Assembly: GCF_907164575.1 (NCBI RefSeq)
Contig: NZ_CAJQYY010000024.1
Coordinates: forward strand, 41,219 to 105,218
Reading direction: 5' to 3'
Length of the DNA: 64,000 nt
Source: Paraburkholderia gardini
Lineage (GTDB): Bacteria > Pseudomonadota > Gammaproteobacteria > Burkholderiales > Burkholderiaceae
The notes beneath the pieces are model-generated. The model saw nothing but the letters and a program-made list of their open reading frames with translations. It was not told the origin of the DNA and made no database searches. Both the position numbers and the translations under genes were made by a program. Positions 1-9,321 of this stretch are shown one piece after another. Each line of letters starts with the position of its first letter. Positions within the stretch are counted from its first letter, which is position 1.

Positions 1-1
1 T

Positions 2-1519
2 ACACCGCATGTGAAGGCCGTGTATCACCTGCAACTGCGTCCGGGCACGAACGTCGCGATCATCAATGCGCTCTCGCACGTGATCGTCACCGAAGGCCTG
101 CTCGCGGACCAGTTCATCGCCGAGCGTTGCGAAGACCGCGCGTTCCAGCAATGGCGCGACTTCGTCGCACTGCCGGAAAACGCACCGGAAGCAACCGCCG
201 AGGTCACCGGCGTGCCGGCGGAAACGGTTCGCGCCGCGGCCCGCATCTACGCGACGGGCGGCAACGCCGCGATCTATTACGGCCTGGGCGTCACGGAACA
301 CGCACAGGGTTCCACGGCCGTGATGGGTATCGCGAACCTCGCGATGGCAACGGGCAACATCGGCCGCGAAGGCGTCGGCGTGAACCCGCTGCGCGGCCAG
401 AACAACGTGCAGGGCTCGTGCGACATGGGCTCGTTCCCGCACGAACTGCCGGGCTATCGCCACATCAGCGATACGACGACGCGCACGCTCTTCGAAGAGG
501 CATGGAACTGCACGCTTCAACCGGAGCCGGGCCTGCGCATTCCGAACATGTTCGATGCGGCCACGCACGGCACGTTCATGGGCCTGTACTGCCAGGGCGA
601 GGACATCGTCCAGTCGGACCCGAACACGCACCATGTAGCGGCCGCGCTGTCGGCGATGGAATGCATCGTCGTGCAGGACATCTTCCTGAATGAAACCGCG
701 AAGTACGCGCACGTGCTGCTGCCAGGCTCGACGTTCCTCGAGAAGGACGGCACGTTCACGAACGCGGAACGTCGCATCTCGCGCGTTCGCAAGGTGATGC
801 CGCCGCTCGGGCGCTACGCCGACTGGGAAGTGACACTGCTGCTTTCGCGCGCGCTCGGCTACGAAATGGACTACACGCATCCGTCCGAAATCATGGACGA
901 GATCGCGAGGCTCACGCCGACGTTCCATGGCGTCTCGTACAAGAAGATCGACGAGATGGGCAGCGTCCAGTGGCCGTGTAACGAAGAAGCCCCGGACGGC
1001 ACGCCGACCATGCACGTCGATACGTTCGTCCGTGGCAAGGGCAAGTTCGTGATCACGAAGTTCATCGCCTCGCCGGAAAAGGTCACGCGCAAATATCCGC
1101 TGCTGCTGACGACGGGCCGCATCCTGTCGCAGTACAACGTCGGCGCGCAGACGCGCCGTACGGAGAATTCGCGCTGGCACGAAGAGGACCGGCTCGAACT
1201 GCATCCGCACGACGCCGAGGAGCGCGGCATCAAGACGGGCGACTGGGTGGGCATCGAGTCGCGCTCCGGACAGACCGTGCTGCGCGCGAAGGTGACGGAG
1301 CGCATGCAGCCGGGCGTCGTGTACACGACGTTCCACTTCCCCGAATCGGGTGCGAACGTGATCACCACGGACAGTTCCGACTGGGCGACGAACTGCCCGG
1401 AGTACAAGGTGACGGCGGTGCAGGTGATGCCGGTCGAACAGCCGTCCGAGTGGCAGCAGCAGTATTCGCGCTTCAACGCCGAGCAGCTCGAACTGGCCAA
1501 CGTCACGTCGGGTAAATGA
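2..1519 (+). CDS. fdsA: Formate dehydrogenase alpha subunit, C-terminal part
   Basis: This is the 3' part (about 505 residues) of a molybdenum-containing formate dehydrogenase large subunit, which oxidises formate to CO2 in a soluble NAD-linked complex. The reading frame is open at the left edge, so the gene begins outside the window. Visible are the end of the molybdopterin oxidoreductase domain (NPLRGQNNVQGSCDMG, YAHVLLPGSTFLEKDGTFTN, ERRISRV) and the molybdopterin dinucleotide-binding C-terminal domain (LLLTTGRILSQYN, followed by TTFHFPE near the end). The next gene, fdsD, starts 9 bases after the stop, as in fdsGBACD operons. The family assignment is firm. The NAD-linked type is inferred from the adjacent delta subunit. 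Confidence 0.93.
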   Translation, partial: TPHVKAVYHLQLRPGTNVAIINALSHVIVTEGLLADQFIAERCEDRAFQQWRDFVALPENAPEATAEVTGVPAETVRAAARIYATGGNAAIYYGLGVTEHAQGSTAVMGIANLAMATGNIGREGVGVNPLRGQNNVQGSCDMGSFPHELPGYRHISDTTTRTLFEEAWNCTLQPEPGLRIPNMFDAATHGTFMGLYCQGEDIVQSDPNTHHVAAALSAMECIVVQDIFLNETAKYAHVLLPGSTFLEKDGTFTNAERRISRVRKVMPPLGRYADWEVTLLLSRALGYEMDYTHPSEIMDEIARLTPTFHGVSYKKIDEMGSVQWPCNEEAPDGTPTMHVDTFVRGKGKFVITKFIASPEKVTRKYPLLLTTGRILSQYNVGAQTRRTENSRWHEEDRLELHPHDAEERGIKTGDWVGIESRSGQTVLRAKVTERMQPGVVYTTFHFPESGANVITTDSSDWATNCPEYKVTAVQVMPVEQPSEWQQQYSRFNAEQLELANVTSGK

Positions 1520-1528
1520 GGGCAAACC

Positions 1529-1771
1529 ATGGATGACAACAACCTGATCGACATGGCGAACCGGATCGGCGATTTCTTCGATTCACTGCCGGATCACGAG
1601 GAAGCCGTGACCAGCATCGCCGATCACATCCGGCGTTTCTGGGAGCCGCGGATGCGTCGCGCGATTCTGGCGACGCTCGACACACCCGGCGCCACCGAAA
1701 TCGTGATGTCGGATATCGTCAGGGAATCGCTTGTGAAGCATCGCGACGACCTGACACCGGTCGCTGCCTGA
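1529..1771 (+). CDS. fdsD: Formate dehydrogenase delta subunit
   Basis: An 80-residue protein of the FdsD family, a small accessory subunit of NAD-dependent formate dehydrogenase. Members carry the pattern LIDMANRIGDFF near the N-terminus and a central HIRRFWEPRMR segment, both present here. It follows fdsA by 9 bases and is closed by a strong terminator 20 bases downstream, so it is the last gene of the operon. The length is usual for the family. The role (assembly or stability of the complex) is known from the family and not visible in the sequence. Confidence 0.9.
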   Translation: MDDNNLIDMANRIGDFFDSLPDHEEAVTSIADHIRRFWEPRMRRAILATLDTPGATEIVMSDIVRESLVKHRDDLTPVAA

Positions 1772-1793
1772 ATCTCGCAGTAGCAGCACAGGG

Positions 1794-1825
1794 CGCCGGA
1801 CGCGTGATGCGTCCGGCGTTTTTTT
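1794..1825 (+). terminator. Rho-independent terminator of the fds operon
   Basis: A perfect 10-base stem (1794-1803 with 1809-1818), a five-base loop and a run of seven T follow the fdsD stop by 22 bases. Confidence 0.92.
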
Positions 1826-1865
1826 ATCCGCTGGTTTTCAGCTGTCGTGGTTCGGTCGCCGCGGG

Positions 1866-3581
1866 TCAGCCGATATCGCGCTCAGCCCGCGTGCTTTTCG
1901 TGAACCACGTTTCGCAGTGACGCAACAGGCCGTTCAGATCCGACGCGGGCCGGCCGCGCGCCGCGATGTAGCCGTCCGGGCGCACCAGATAGAACGCGGG
2001 CCGCGTGCGGCCATAGGAATCGGTCAGCGTCGGGCCGCCCTCGCCCTGCACGTCGGTCAGACGCCAGATGCGCATCGCACCCGGCATGAGCAGCGCCACT
2101 TCCTCGACAAAGCGTTTCAGGTCCGCATCGCGCGCCGCATCGCGGGCGGTGACCGGATCGTGCGTGGCTTCTTCCTGCTTGTCCGGCGCGACCAGCAGCA
2201 GCAGCGAGAAATAAGCCGGATCGTGCAGATCGAACAGGCAGCCCACGCCCGGCGCGCGTCCCAACGGGCCGTCCAGCACGTGTACGTACGCATCGGGCGC
2301 GCGTTCACCCGCGCGCGGACCGCCGTCGAGCACACGCTCCAGCGTGAGCGGACTGCGCCGGTACTGGATCGACAGTTCGCTGACGGAACGGCGCGCGGCG
2401 TCGCGCAGCGGCCCGAGCGTGGACAGCACCGGCATCACGCGTTCGCGCAGCATCTTGAGCGGGCCATGATCGGCTTCGGCGAGATGCGTGACGAAACTCG
2501 TCTGCCGCAGCACGTCGCGTTCGATCGGATGACGTTCGATGTGATACGTGTCGAGCAGCCGGTCAGGCGCCTCGCCGGACAGCACACACGCGAGCTTCCA
2601 GCCGAGGTTGAACGCCTCCTGGATGCCGGTGTTCATGCCCTGCGCGCCGGCCGGGCTGTGCACGTGCGCGGCATCGCCGGCCAGAAACACACGCCCGGCG
2701 CGCAACTGGCCGACCATGCGGCTGTTCAGATGAAAATACGACGACCAGTTCAGCGACTTCAGCGTCACAGGATGCCGTACGCGTCGCCCGATCATCGCCC
2801 TGCATTCATCGAGCGAAGGCGGTGTGGACGGAATTTCCGACGGCGGCGGCGCCTCGCCGTTCATGCTCATGGCTTCGAACGGTTGAAGCGGATGATCGGC
2901 GATCAGCCGGTAGCGCTCCTCGCCCATCGGAAACATGCCGGCGAGCCCCTCGCCCGAGGCGAAGATGTGGAATTCGTCGTCGGGCCAGTCGACGTCGGCC
3001 TCGACGTCCGCGAGCAGGAACGTCTGCTGGAATGTCTTGCCCGAAAAGCTCACACCGAGCCGGTGACGCACGCCGCTATGCGCGCCGTCGGCGGCAATCA
3101 GATACGAGGGATGCAACGTCTCGACGTGACCGTCGGCGCGTCGCAGCGTGGCGTTCAGTCCGGCCGAACCCTGTGCGAACCCGGTCATCTCGACGCCGCG
3201 CTCGATCGTGACGCCCAGCGTTTCCAGATGTCCGGCAAGAAGCCGCTCGGTGATGGACTGATCGATGAAGAGCAGATACGGATAACGCGTCTGCAACGGA
3301 TCGAAATCGAGCCGCGCGCGACGCTGCCCGTTCGAGTAGAGATTGGCGGCACGCGCCCGGTGTCCGAGTTCGAGAAACGGTTCGACGATGCGATGCTGTT
3401 CGAGCAGTTCGAGCGTGCGCGCCTGGATGCCGATCGCGCGCGAATAAGGTGCGGGCTGCGACGCGCGGTCGATGAGACGTACTGGTATGCGCGCCCGGGC
3501 GAGGCTCATCGCGGCAGCAAGCCCGGTCGGACCCGCGCCGACGATGAGGACCGGCGGCGCGTCGAGAGGAACAGCGGCCAT
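1866..3581 (-). CDS. FAD-dependent aromatic monooxygenase
   Basis: A 571-residue class A flavoprotein hydroxylase of the PheA/TfdB/MhpA type (FAD_binding_3). The N-terminal dinucleotide fold reads VLIVGAGPTGLAAA (residues about 11-24), the DG motif is AADGAHSGVRHRLG, and the second FAD motif is VFLAGDAAHVHSPAGAQGMN. The C-terminal 150 residues fit the thioredoxin-like domain of phenol-type hydroxylases. These enzymes use NAD(P)H and O2 to hydroxylate aromatic rings. The substrate cannot be read from the sequence. The gene stands alone, with no ring-cleavage genes beside it, so it could also be a tailoring or resistance-type monooxygenase. The start is supported by GGAG seven bases upstream. 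Confidence 0.85.
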   Translation of the reverse strand: MAAVPLDAPPVLIVGAGPTGLAAAMSLARARIPVRLIDRASQPAPYSRAIGIQARTLELLEQHRIVEPFLELGHRARAANLYSNGQRRARLDFDPLQTRYPYLLFIDQSITERLLAGHLETLGVTIERGVEMTGFAQGSAGLNATLRRADGHVETLHPSYLIAADGAHSGVRHRLGVSFSGKTFQQTFLLADVEADVDWPDDEFHIFASGEGLAGMFPMGEERYRLIADHPLQPFEAMSMNGEAPPPSEIPSTPPSLDECRAMIGRRVRHPVTLKSLNWSSYFHLNSRMVGQLRAGRVFLAGDAAHVHSPAGAQGMNTGIQEAFNLGWKLACVLSGEAPDRLLDTYHIERHPIERDVLRQTSFVTHLAEADHGPLKMLRERVMPVLSTLGPLRDAARRSVSELSIQYRRSPLTLERVLDGGPRAGERAPDAYVHVLDGPLGRAPGVGCLFDLHDPAYFSLLLLVAPDKQEEATHDPVTARDAARDADLKRFVEEVALLMPGAMRIWRLTDVQGEGGPTLTDSYGRTRPAFYLVRPDGYIAARGRPASDLNGLLRHCETWFTKSTRAERDIG

Positions 3582-3660
3582 GCAGGGCTCCAGACACTGA
3601 CACGGTGTCTAGTGTACGCCGCCGTATTTCCGTCCGGCGACGCACTGCGTCAATTGCGTG

Positions 3661-4881
3661 TCAATGGCTGGCCGCGTGGCGATCGAGCGCGCAGTGATGA
3701 TCGGTCGTGCCGAGATCGACCTGGAGCGTTGCGTGATGCATCTCGAAGCGCTCGCGCAACGTCCTTACGATGCTGTCGATAAACTCGTCGCCCGGATGAC
3801 CGTCGGGCATGACGACGTGCGCACTCAGCGCATTGCCGGTTGTCGACAGTGCCCACACGTGCAGGTCGTGCACGCCGGTGACGCCCGGCTGCGCGCCAAG
3901 GTAGTCGCGGATGCGCTGCAGGTCGACGCCTGGCGGTACCGCGTCGAGCGCGAGGCACATCGAATCGCGCGCGAGCCCCCACGTGCCGTACACGATCACC
4001 GCGACCACGACGATACTCATCAGCGGATCGAGCCACGTCCAGTTCGTGAAAAGAATCACCAGACCGCTCACGGCGACTGCCGCGGAAATCAGCGCATCCG
4101 CGGCCATGTGCAGAAACGCGCCGCGAATGTTGAGATCCTTCTCCTGGCCACGCATGAAGAGCCACGCCGAAAAGCCGTTGCCGACCATGCCAAACGTCGC
4201 GACGACGAACACGTCGAGACCGGCGACCGGCGCTGGATGGAACAGTCGCCCGATCGCCTCGGCGACGATCACGCCGCACGCAAAAAGAAGCAAACCGGCG
4301 TTCGCCAGCGAAGCGAGAATCGACGAACTGCCAAGACCGAACGTGTAGCGCGCGGACGGACGGCGCGTCGTCAGCCAGATGGCGCCCCATGCGAGCAGCA
4401 GGCCGAGCACGTCGGAAAGATTGTGGCCGGCGTCGGCGAGCAGCGCGGTCGAATTGGCGAGCACGCCATAGACGCCCTGGATCACGACAATCGCAACGTT
4501 CAACCCGACAGCGAGTGCGAACGAGCGGCCCTGCCCCGCTACGGGTGCGTGGGGATGGTGATGTCCGCCATGACTGTGACCGTGACCGTGGCTGTGCCCG
4601 GCGTGGTCGTGCCCGGCGTGATCGTCATGCTGGTGGGCGGCGTCTTCGGCATGCCCGTGATCCGCGTGACCGTGCGTAGCAGGTGAATGACCCGCGTGAT
4701 CGCAACCCGTGCCATGCCGGTGCGCGGACGCAGACACGGGCACAGACGCGCGACGGTACTTCATATGCGAAGGGGACACGCGCGCGGTTTCGTCGCCATG
4801 GGCGCCGGAATCCTCGACCGATGACGGCGCGTGTTCGTCTTCCCGCTCTTCGGCCGGCTGGTTCCGGTTCGTCGTATTCAT
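3661..4881 (-). CDS. CDF-family divalent metal efflux transporter, His-rich
   Basis: A 406-residue cation diffusion facilitator that exports Zn(II)-type metals across the inner membrane by proton exchange. The first 112 residues are a cytoplasmic His/Asp/Gly-rich tail with about twenty histidines between residues 53 and 111. Six membrane segments follow. The transport site is complete: HNLSD (H153, D157) in the second segment and HMAAD (H258, D262) in the fifth. A C-terminal metal-sensing cytoplasmic domain ends the protein (HDLHVWALS). The start codon overlaps the stop of the upstream repressor gene by four bases (ATGA), so the two are translationally coupled. Zinc is the best guess from the regulator; cobalt, cadmium or nickel are possible. 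The His-rich tail is longer than in plain CzcD. Confidence 0.92.
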   Translation of the reverse strand: MNTTNRNQPAEEREDEHAPSSVEDSGAHGDETARVSPSHMKYRRASVPVSASAHRHGTGCDHAGHSPATHGHADHGHAEDAAHQHDDHAGHDHAGHSHGHGHSHGGHHHPHAPVAGQGRSFALAVGLNVAIVVIQGVYGVLANSTALLADAGHNLSDVLGLLLAWGAIWLTTRRPSARYTFGLGSSSILASLANAGLLLFACGVIVAEAIGRLFHPAPVAGLDVFVVATFGMVGNGFSAWLFMRGQEKDLNIRGAFLHMAADALISAAVAVSGLVILFTNWTWLDPLMSIVVVAVIVYGTWGLARDSMCLALDAVPPGVDLQRIRDYLGAQPGVTGVHDLHVWALSTTGNALSAHVVMPDGHPGDEFIDSIVRTLRERFEMHHATLQVDLGTTDHHCALDRHAASH

Positions 4882-5225
4882 GATTCTTGATCCATGGAAA
4901 ATTCCGCAACCGGCTCGGCCACGTGTTCGAGCATGCCCGCGAGCATCGCGCTGATATGCAGGTCGGCCGCCAGATAGAACACCTGCTTGCCCTGCCGTTC
5001 CGCGCGCACGATGCGCGCCGCGCGCAGCAGGCGCAGGTGATGGCTCACCAGCGAAGGCGACAGGCCCAGCAGTCCGGCAATCGCACCCACGGCGCGCCGG
5101 CCTTCCGCGCAGGCCAGCACGATGCGCAAACGCGTCGGATCGCCAAGCAGCCGGAACAGATCGGCGAGCTGGACGACGCGGTCATCCTGAGTCGAAGGAG
5201 TCATTGTCGATGTACATATGAACAT
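4878..5225 (-). CDS. ArsR/SmtB-family metal-sensing repressor
   Basis: A 115-residue winged-helix repressor. The DNA-recognition region is around residues 45-72 (LLGLSPSLVSHHLRLLRAA). Near the C-terminus residues D88, H90, H101 and E104 have exactly the spacing of the alpha-5 zinc site of SmtB (D-x-H-x10-H-x2-E), while the cysteine alpha-3 site of ArsR/CadC is absent. This supports Zn(II) sensing. It is followed by the CDF pump with a four-base overlap. The ATG at 5225 lies in the centre of the operator palindrome, and an in-frame ATG at 5204 (108 residues) is an alternative start; neither has a good Shine-Dalgarno sequence. Confidence 0.9.
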   Translation of the reverse strand: MFICTSTMTPSTQDDRVVQLADLFRLLGDPTRLRIVLACAEGRRAVGAIAGLLGLSPSLVSHHLRLLRAARIVRAERQGKQVFYLAADLHISAMLAGMLEHVAEPVAEFSMDQES

Positions 5226-5237
5226 TTGTTCATATGT
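5214..5237. promoter_or_regulatory. Operator palindrome for the ArsR/SmtB-like repressor
   Basis: A perfect 11-base inverted repeat with a two-base centre: ACATATGAACA at 5214-5224 and its complement at 5227-5237. The inner TGAACA..TGTTCA core and AT-rich flanks match the known 12-2-12 operators of SmtB/CzrA-type repressors. It covers the possible start codon of the repressor gene, so binding would block its own transcription and that of the CDF pump. Confidence 0.85.
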
Positions 5238-5329
5238 TATGCGTTGCTGCCCGCCGCGTCAATCCGGGTGCGCGGCGCCGAGTGTGGGAAAATGCGGCGT
5301 CTGTCTCACCGAACTGCCTTCCCACCGTC

Positions 5330-7177
5330 ATGCAACCTGTATTTGACCGCGCCTGGGCGGCGCATCGTGACGGTCGACTCGACGACGCCGAGCGCGATTA
5401 CCTCGCGACCCTCGCCGCCGACCCCGTCCACGTCGACGCCCTGCATCTGCTCGGCGTCCTGCGCCATCAGCAGGGCCAGCACGCTGCCGCCGCCGATCTC
5501 GTGAAGCGCGCGGCCGACCTGCGCCCGGACGACGCCGCGCTGCAACTGAATCTCGGCAACGCGCTGAAGGCGCTCGGCCGTCTCGATGGCGCGATCGAGC
5601 GGTTTCGCAACGCGCTCTCGCTCGCGCCGACGCTCCCGATGGCGCACTACAACCTCGGCAACGCGTACGCGGCGACCGGCCGTCATGAAGATGCCGCCGA
5701 TGCCTTCCGCAGGTCGCTGCAACTGCAACCGGCGGATGCGTCGTCGCATAACAATCTGGGCAACGCGCTGCACGCGCTCGGTCAGCATCGCGAGGCCGTG
5801 GCCGCATTCGAGCGTGCGCTGACGCTGCGCCCGGGCCACGCAGGCGCGCACAACAATCTCGGCATGGCGCTCAACGCACTCGACCAGCCGGACGACGCAA
5901 TCACGCAGTTCCAGGCCGCGCTCGCCGCGGAGCCGCGCTTTGTCGCGGCAAAATTCAATCTGGCGAACACGCTCGACGCACTCGGCCGGCACGCAGAAGC
6001 CGTCGCCGCGTTCGAAGCAACGCTTGCGATGCAGCCGCATCTCGCGCCCGCGCTGTTCGGGCTCGGCAATGCACTGGCCGCGCTCGGGCAGCACGCGCAG
6101 GCCGCGCAGCATTTCGAGCGCGCGGTCGGTCTCGATCCGGCGTTCAGCCTCGCGTGGCTCGGACTCGGCACGGCGCGTCACGCGCTCGGCGCGCTCGACG
6201 CAGCGGTGCGCGCGTTCAATCAGGCACTGCGTCTGCGCGACGATCTGGCGTCGGCGCATATGAACCGCGCGCTGGTCTGGCTCACGCAGGGCGACTTCGC
6301 GCGCGGTCTGCCGGAATACGAGTGGCGGCTCGAAACCACCGCGCTGCCGGTCAGTTTGCCGATGCCGCGCTGGCGCGGCGAGCCGATTGCAGGCAAGACG
6401 CTTTTCATCCACGCGGAACAGGGTTTCGGCGACACGCTGCAGTTCGTGCGCTTCGTGCCGCTTGTCGCGCGTCGCGATGTACGTGTCGTGCTCGAAGTGC
6501 AGCCGCAGTTGCTGCCGGTTCTCGCTCCCGCCGCGCAGGAATGGCGCATCACGCTGATCGCACAGGGCGCGCCGCGCCCGCACGCCGATCTGCAGTGTCC
6601 GCTCCTGAGCCTGCCGCTCGCGCTCGGCACGACGTTCGATACGATCCCCGCGCGCACGCCGTATCTCAGCGTGCCGCCGGCGTACCGGCGCAAGTGGCGC
6701 GGTTCGCTCGGCGGTCACGCGAAACGCAAGATCGGTCTTGCATGGTCCGGCCGCATCCAGCAGCACGAAAACCGCACGATGCCGCTCGCCGCGCTCGAGC
6801 CGCTCTTCGCGCTCGAAGGCATCGACTGGATCGTGCTGCAGCCCGACCTGCGCGCGGAAGAGCGCGCCGCGCTCGAAGCGCATCCGCGCGCCGCCTCGAT
6901 CCATCACTTCGGGCAGCGCATCGCCGACTTCGCGGACACCGCCGCGATCGTCGAACGGCTCGATGCGGTCGTCTCGATCGATACGTCGATTGCCCACCTT
7001 GCCGGCGCGCTGCGCAAGCCGCTCTGGCTGATGCTGCCGTTCGCCGCCGACTGGCGCTGGTTCACCCGCGAGACGCGCAGCCCGTGGTATCCGGGCGTCG
7101 AACTCGTGCGTCAGCCGGAACCGGGCGCGTGGGACGACGTCGTGCAAACCGTCGCGCTCGCTTTACGCGACGCATAA
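5330..7177 (+). CDS. TPR protein with GT9-like C-terminal domain
   Basis: A 615-residue protein. Residues about 10-330 are roughly nine tetratricopeptide repeats of the LGNALxALGxxxxAxxxFxxAL pattern. The C-terminal 250 residues resemble the glycosyltransferase family 9 / heptosyltransferase fold (KTLFIHAEQGFGDTLQFVRF, KIGLAWSGR, VVSIDTSIAHLAGAL). Proteins of this architecture are common in Burkholderia and are often annotated only as TPR proteins; a protein- or glycan-modifying role is plausible but unproven. The ATG at 5330 is chosen because homology-like sequence begins there; an in-frame ATG at 5234 would overlap the repressor operator. It diverges from the metal-efflux pair. It has no signal peptide, so it is probably cytoplasmic. 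Confidence 0.8.
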   Translation: MQPVFDRAWAAHRDGRLDDAERDYLATLAADPVHVDALHLLGVLRHQQGQHAAAADLVKRAADLRPDDAALQLNLGNALKALGRLDGAIERFRNALSLAPTLPMAHYNLGNAYAATGRHEDAADAFRRSLQLQPADASSHNNLGNALHALGQHREAVAAFERALTLRPGHAGAHNNLGMALNALDQPDDAITQFQAALAAEPRFVAAKFNLANTLDALGRHAEAVAAFEATLAMQPHLAPALFGLGNALAALGQHAQAAQHFERAVGLDPAFSLAWLGLGTARHALGALDAAVRAFNQALRLRDDLASAHMNRALVWLTQGDFARGLPEYEWRLETTALPVSLPMPRWRGEPIAGKTLFIHAEQGFGDTLQFVRFVPLVARRDVRVVLEVQPQLLPVLAPAAQEWRITLIAQGAPRPHADLQCPLLSLPLALGTTFDTIPARTPYLSVPPAYRRKWRGSLGGHAKRKIGLAWSGRIQQHENRTMPLAALEPLFALEGIDWIVLQPDLRAEERAALEAHPRAASIHHFGQRIADFADTAAIVERLDAVVSIDTSIAHLAGALRKPLWLMLPFAADWRWFTRETRSPWYPGVELVRQPEPGAWDDVVQTVALALRDA

Positions 7178-7180
7178 GAC

Positions 7181-7214
7181 AAAACCCCCACGTTCACGAC
7201 GAACATGGGGGTTT
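7181..7214. terminator. Convergent hairpin terminator
   Basis: Stem 7181-7195 with 7201-7214 (one mismatch) has A-rich left and T-rich right edges, lying between the convergent TPR and MFS genes. It probably stops transcription from both sides. Confidence 0.7.
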
Positions 7215-7294
7215 CCGGATCGACCACTGCTACGTCACACGACACCCATCATACGATCCGTGCAATGCGTGGAATGCTTGCGGCGCGCACGCCG

Positions 7295-8593
7295 TTACGC
7301 TGTGCGGTACTGGTTGCGCGCCTCAGGCGTGCGATACAGCACGAGCGTCGAGATCAGGCCGACGATCGCGGCCACACCCATCCACAGACCCGGCGCGGCC
7401 TTGTTGCCCGTCGTGTGAATCAGCAGCGTCGAGATGGCCGGCGTGAAGCCGCCGATCGTCGTCGCGAGGCTGTAGGCAAGCGAGAAACCCGCGGTACGCA
7501 CCTCGACCGGCATCACCTCGGTCAGACCGACGACCATCGCGCCGTTGTAGCAGCCGTACAGGAACGAGAGCCACAGTTCGACCATCAGCAGACGCACGAA
7601 CGACGGATCGCTGACGAGCCACTGCACAGCCGGATACGACGTGAGAATCGTCAGGATCGTGAACGTGAGCAGCACCGGGCGACGGCCGATACGATCCGAC
7701 AGCGCACCCGAGAGCGGCAGCCAGATCAGGTTCGACACACCGACGCACACCGTCACCATCAGCACGTCGATCGACGACAGCTTCAGCACTTCCCTGCCGA
7801 ACGTCGGCGTGTACGCGGTGATCATGTAGAACGACACCGTCGTCATGATCACCATGCCCATGCCGGCCAGCACGACGCCCCAGTTCTGCACCATCGACTT
7901 CATGATCTCGCCCATCGACGGACGATGCTTGCGCGCCTTGAACTCTTCCGTTTCCTGCAGCGAACGGCGGATGAAGAAAAGGAACGGCACGATCAGGCAG
8001 CCGATGAGGAACGGTACACGCCAGCCCCAGGCGGTCATCTGGTCGGCCGGCAGGATCCGGTTCAGCACCACGCCGATCAGCGCGGCGAACACCACCGCCA
8101 CCTGCTGGCTGCCCGACTGCCATGAGCAATAGAAGCCCTTGTTACCCTTCGTCGCGATTTCCGACAGATACACCGAGACGCCGCCCAGTTCGACGCCTGC
8201 GGAGAAACCCTGCAGCAGCCGCCCGAGCAGCACGAGCACCGGCGCCAGCACACCGATCGTCGCGTACCCGGGAATCGCCGCTACCGTGAGCGTGCCGAGC
8301 GCCATCAGGCCGAGCGTGAGGATCAGCCCCTTGCGGCGGCCGTGATGGTCGATGTACGCGCCGAGCACGATCGCGCCGAGCGGACGCATCAGGAAGCCCG
8401 CGCCGAACACCGACAGCGACAGCATCAGCGAGGCGAATTCGTTGCCGCCCGGAAAGTAGGTCTTGGCAATCGCCGAAGCGTAATAGCCGTAGACCATGAA
8501 GTCATACATCTCAAGAAAGTTGCCGCTGACCACGCGGAATACTGTCTTGACCTTCGACTCGCTTGACGGCGATGCGTGGGACGCAGTAGACAT
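7295..8593 (-). CDS. MFS citrate/tricarballylate:H+ symporter-like transporter
   Basis: A 432-residue, 12-segment major facilitator protein of the metabolite:H+ symporter family. Long stretches (GRLLQGFSAGVELGGVSVYL, SEIATKGNKGFY, SLQETEEF) are close to those of CitA/TcuC citrate and tricarballylate carriers. The conserved loop motif between segments 2 and 3 is present (GAYIDHHGRRKGL). It likely imports a tri- or dicarboxylate with protons. The ATG at 8593 is preferred over an upstream GTG at 8617 because AGAGAA lies just before it. There are no tricarballylate-oxidation (tcuAB) genes beside it, so citrate or a related acid is the more likely substrate. Confidence 0.85.
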   Translation of the reverse strand: MSTASHASPSSESKVKTVFRVVSGNFLEMYDFMVYGYYASAIAKTYFPGGNEFASLMLSLSVFGAGFLMRPLGAIVLGAYIDHHGRRKGLILTLGLMALGTLTVAAIPGYATIGVLAPVLVLLGRLLQGFSAGVELGGVSVYLSEIATKGNKGFYCSWQSGSQQVAVVFAALIGVVLNRILPADQMTAWGWRVPFLIGCLIVPFLFFIRRSLQETEEFKARKHRPSMGEIMKSMVQNWGVVLAGMGMVIMTTVSFYMITAYTPTFGREVLKLSSIDVLMVTVCVGVSNLIWLPLSGALSDRIGRRPVLLTFTILTILTSYPAVQWLVSDPSFVRLLMVELWLSFLYGCYNGAMVVGLTEVMPVEVRTAGFSLAYSLATTIGGFTPAISTLLIHTTGNKAAPGLWMGVAAIVGLISTLVLYRTPEARNQYRTA

Positions 8594-8796
8594 GACATTC
8601 TCTGATTGGCCCCTCACCGTGCTGGCGACGACGAAGGGCAGTTGAAACGACCGCGGCGTCAGCGGGAGACGCGCGCGGCAACATCGGGATGAGCATCAGG
8701 ATGATGCATCAGAATTCATACAGAATGCTTACTAAAATCGCCTCGCGGCGGGCGGTACACTATGCGATTACCGCCCCTGTTTGCGCGCTTTCCGCC

Positions 8797-9321
8797 ATGT
8801 CCGAACTCATCCTGCGTCCCGCCACCGTCGAAGATGCCGCGCTCATTGCATCGATCCACGCCGCCAGCTGGCAGGCCACCTATCGCGGCCTGCTGCCCGA
8901 CGCGTTTCTCGACAACGACGTCGTGCAGGATCGCGCCGCGCACTGGCGGGCCCGGCTTGCGGCGCCGGGTGCCGAAAGGCGGCTCGTCGTGGTCGCCGAA
9001 CGTGCGGGCGAGGCGATGGGCTTCGTGTGCGTCGAACGGCAGACCGATTCGCAATGGGGTGTGCTGCTCGACAACCTGCATGCGTTGCCCGCGCACCAGG
9101 GTATCGGCGTCGGCAAGCGGTTGATGCGCGCCGCGTGCGACTGGACGCGCACGCAGGGCGAGCGCCAGCTCTATCTCTATGTACTCGAGGGCAACGCGCC
9201 CGCGATCGCGTTCTATGAACGTCAGGGCTGGCGGGCAGCGGGCGCGGAGCCGGACTTCATGGGCGGCGTCGACATCACGGCACTGCGCTACATCTATCGT
9301 CTCGACGCAGATGCCGCGTAG
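8797..9321 (+). CDS. GNAT-family N-acetyltransferase
   Basis: A 174-residue acetyl-CoA-dependent acyltransferase. The acetyl-CoA pyrophosphate loop is HQGIGVGKRLM, and the C-terminal strand-helix NAPAIAFYERQGWR is typical of the fold. The start at 8797 gives the usual family length; the open frame continues upstream to 8689, but that part has no family similarity. The substrate (amino group on a small molecule or protein) is unknown. It is divergently transcribed from the MFS gene. Confidence 0.83.
   Translation: MSELILRPATVEDAALIASIHAASWQATYRGLLPDAFLDNDVVQDRAAHWRARLAAPGAERRLVVVAERAGEAMGFVCVERQTDSQWGVLLDNLHALPAHQGIGVGKRLMRAACDWTRTQGERQLYLYVLEGNAPAIAFYERQGWRAAGAEPDFMGGVDITALRYIYRLDADAA

Noticed and set aside
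1917..3782. Long plus-strand open frame opposite the monooxygenase gene
   Set aside because: It is antisense to a clear flavoprotein gene and its product is Arg/His-rich without any family motif, as expected from a GC-rich shadow frame.
5306..7147. 613-codon minus-strand open frame opposite the TPR gene
   Set aside because: It mirrors the repeat structure of the TPR gene and is rich in Arg; there is no ribosome site or recognisable domain.
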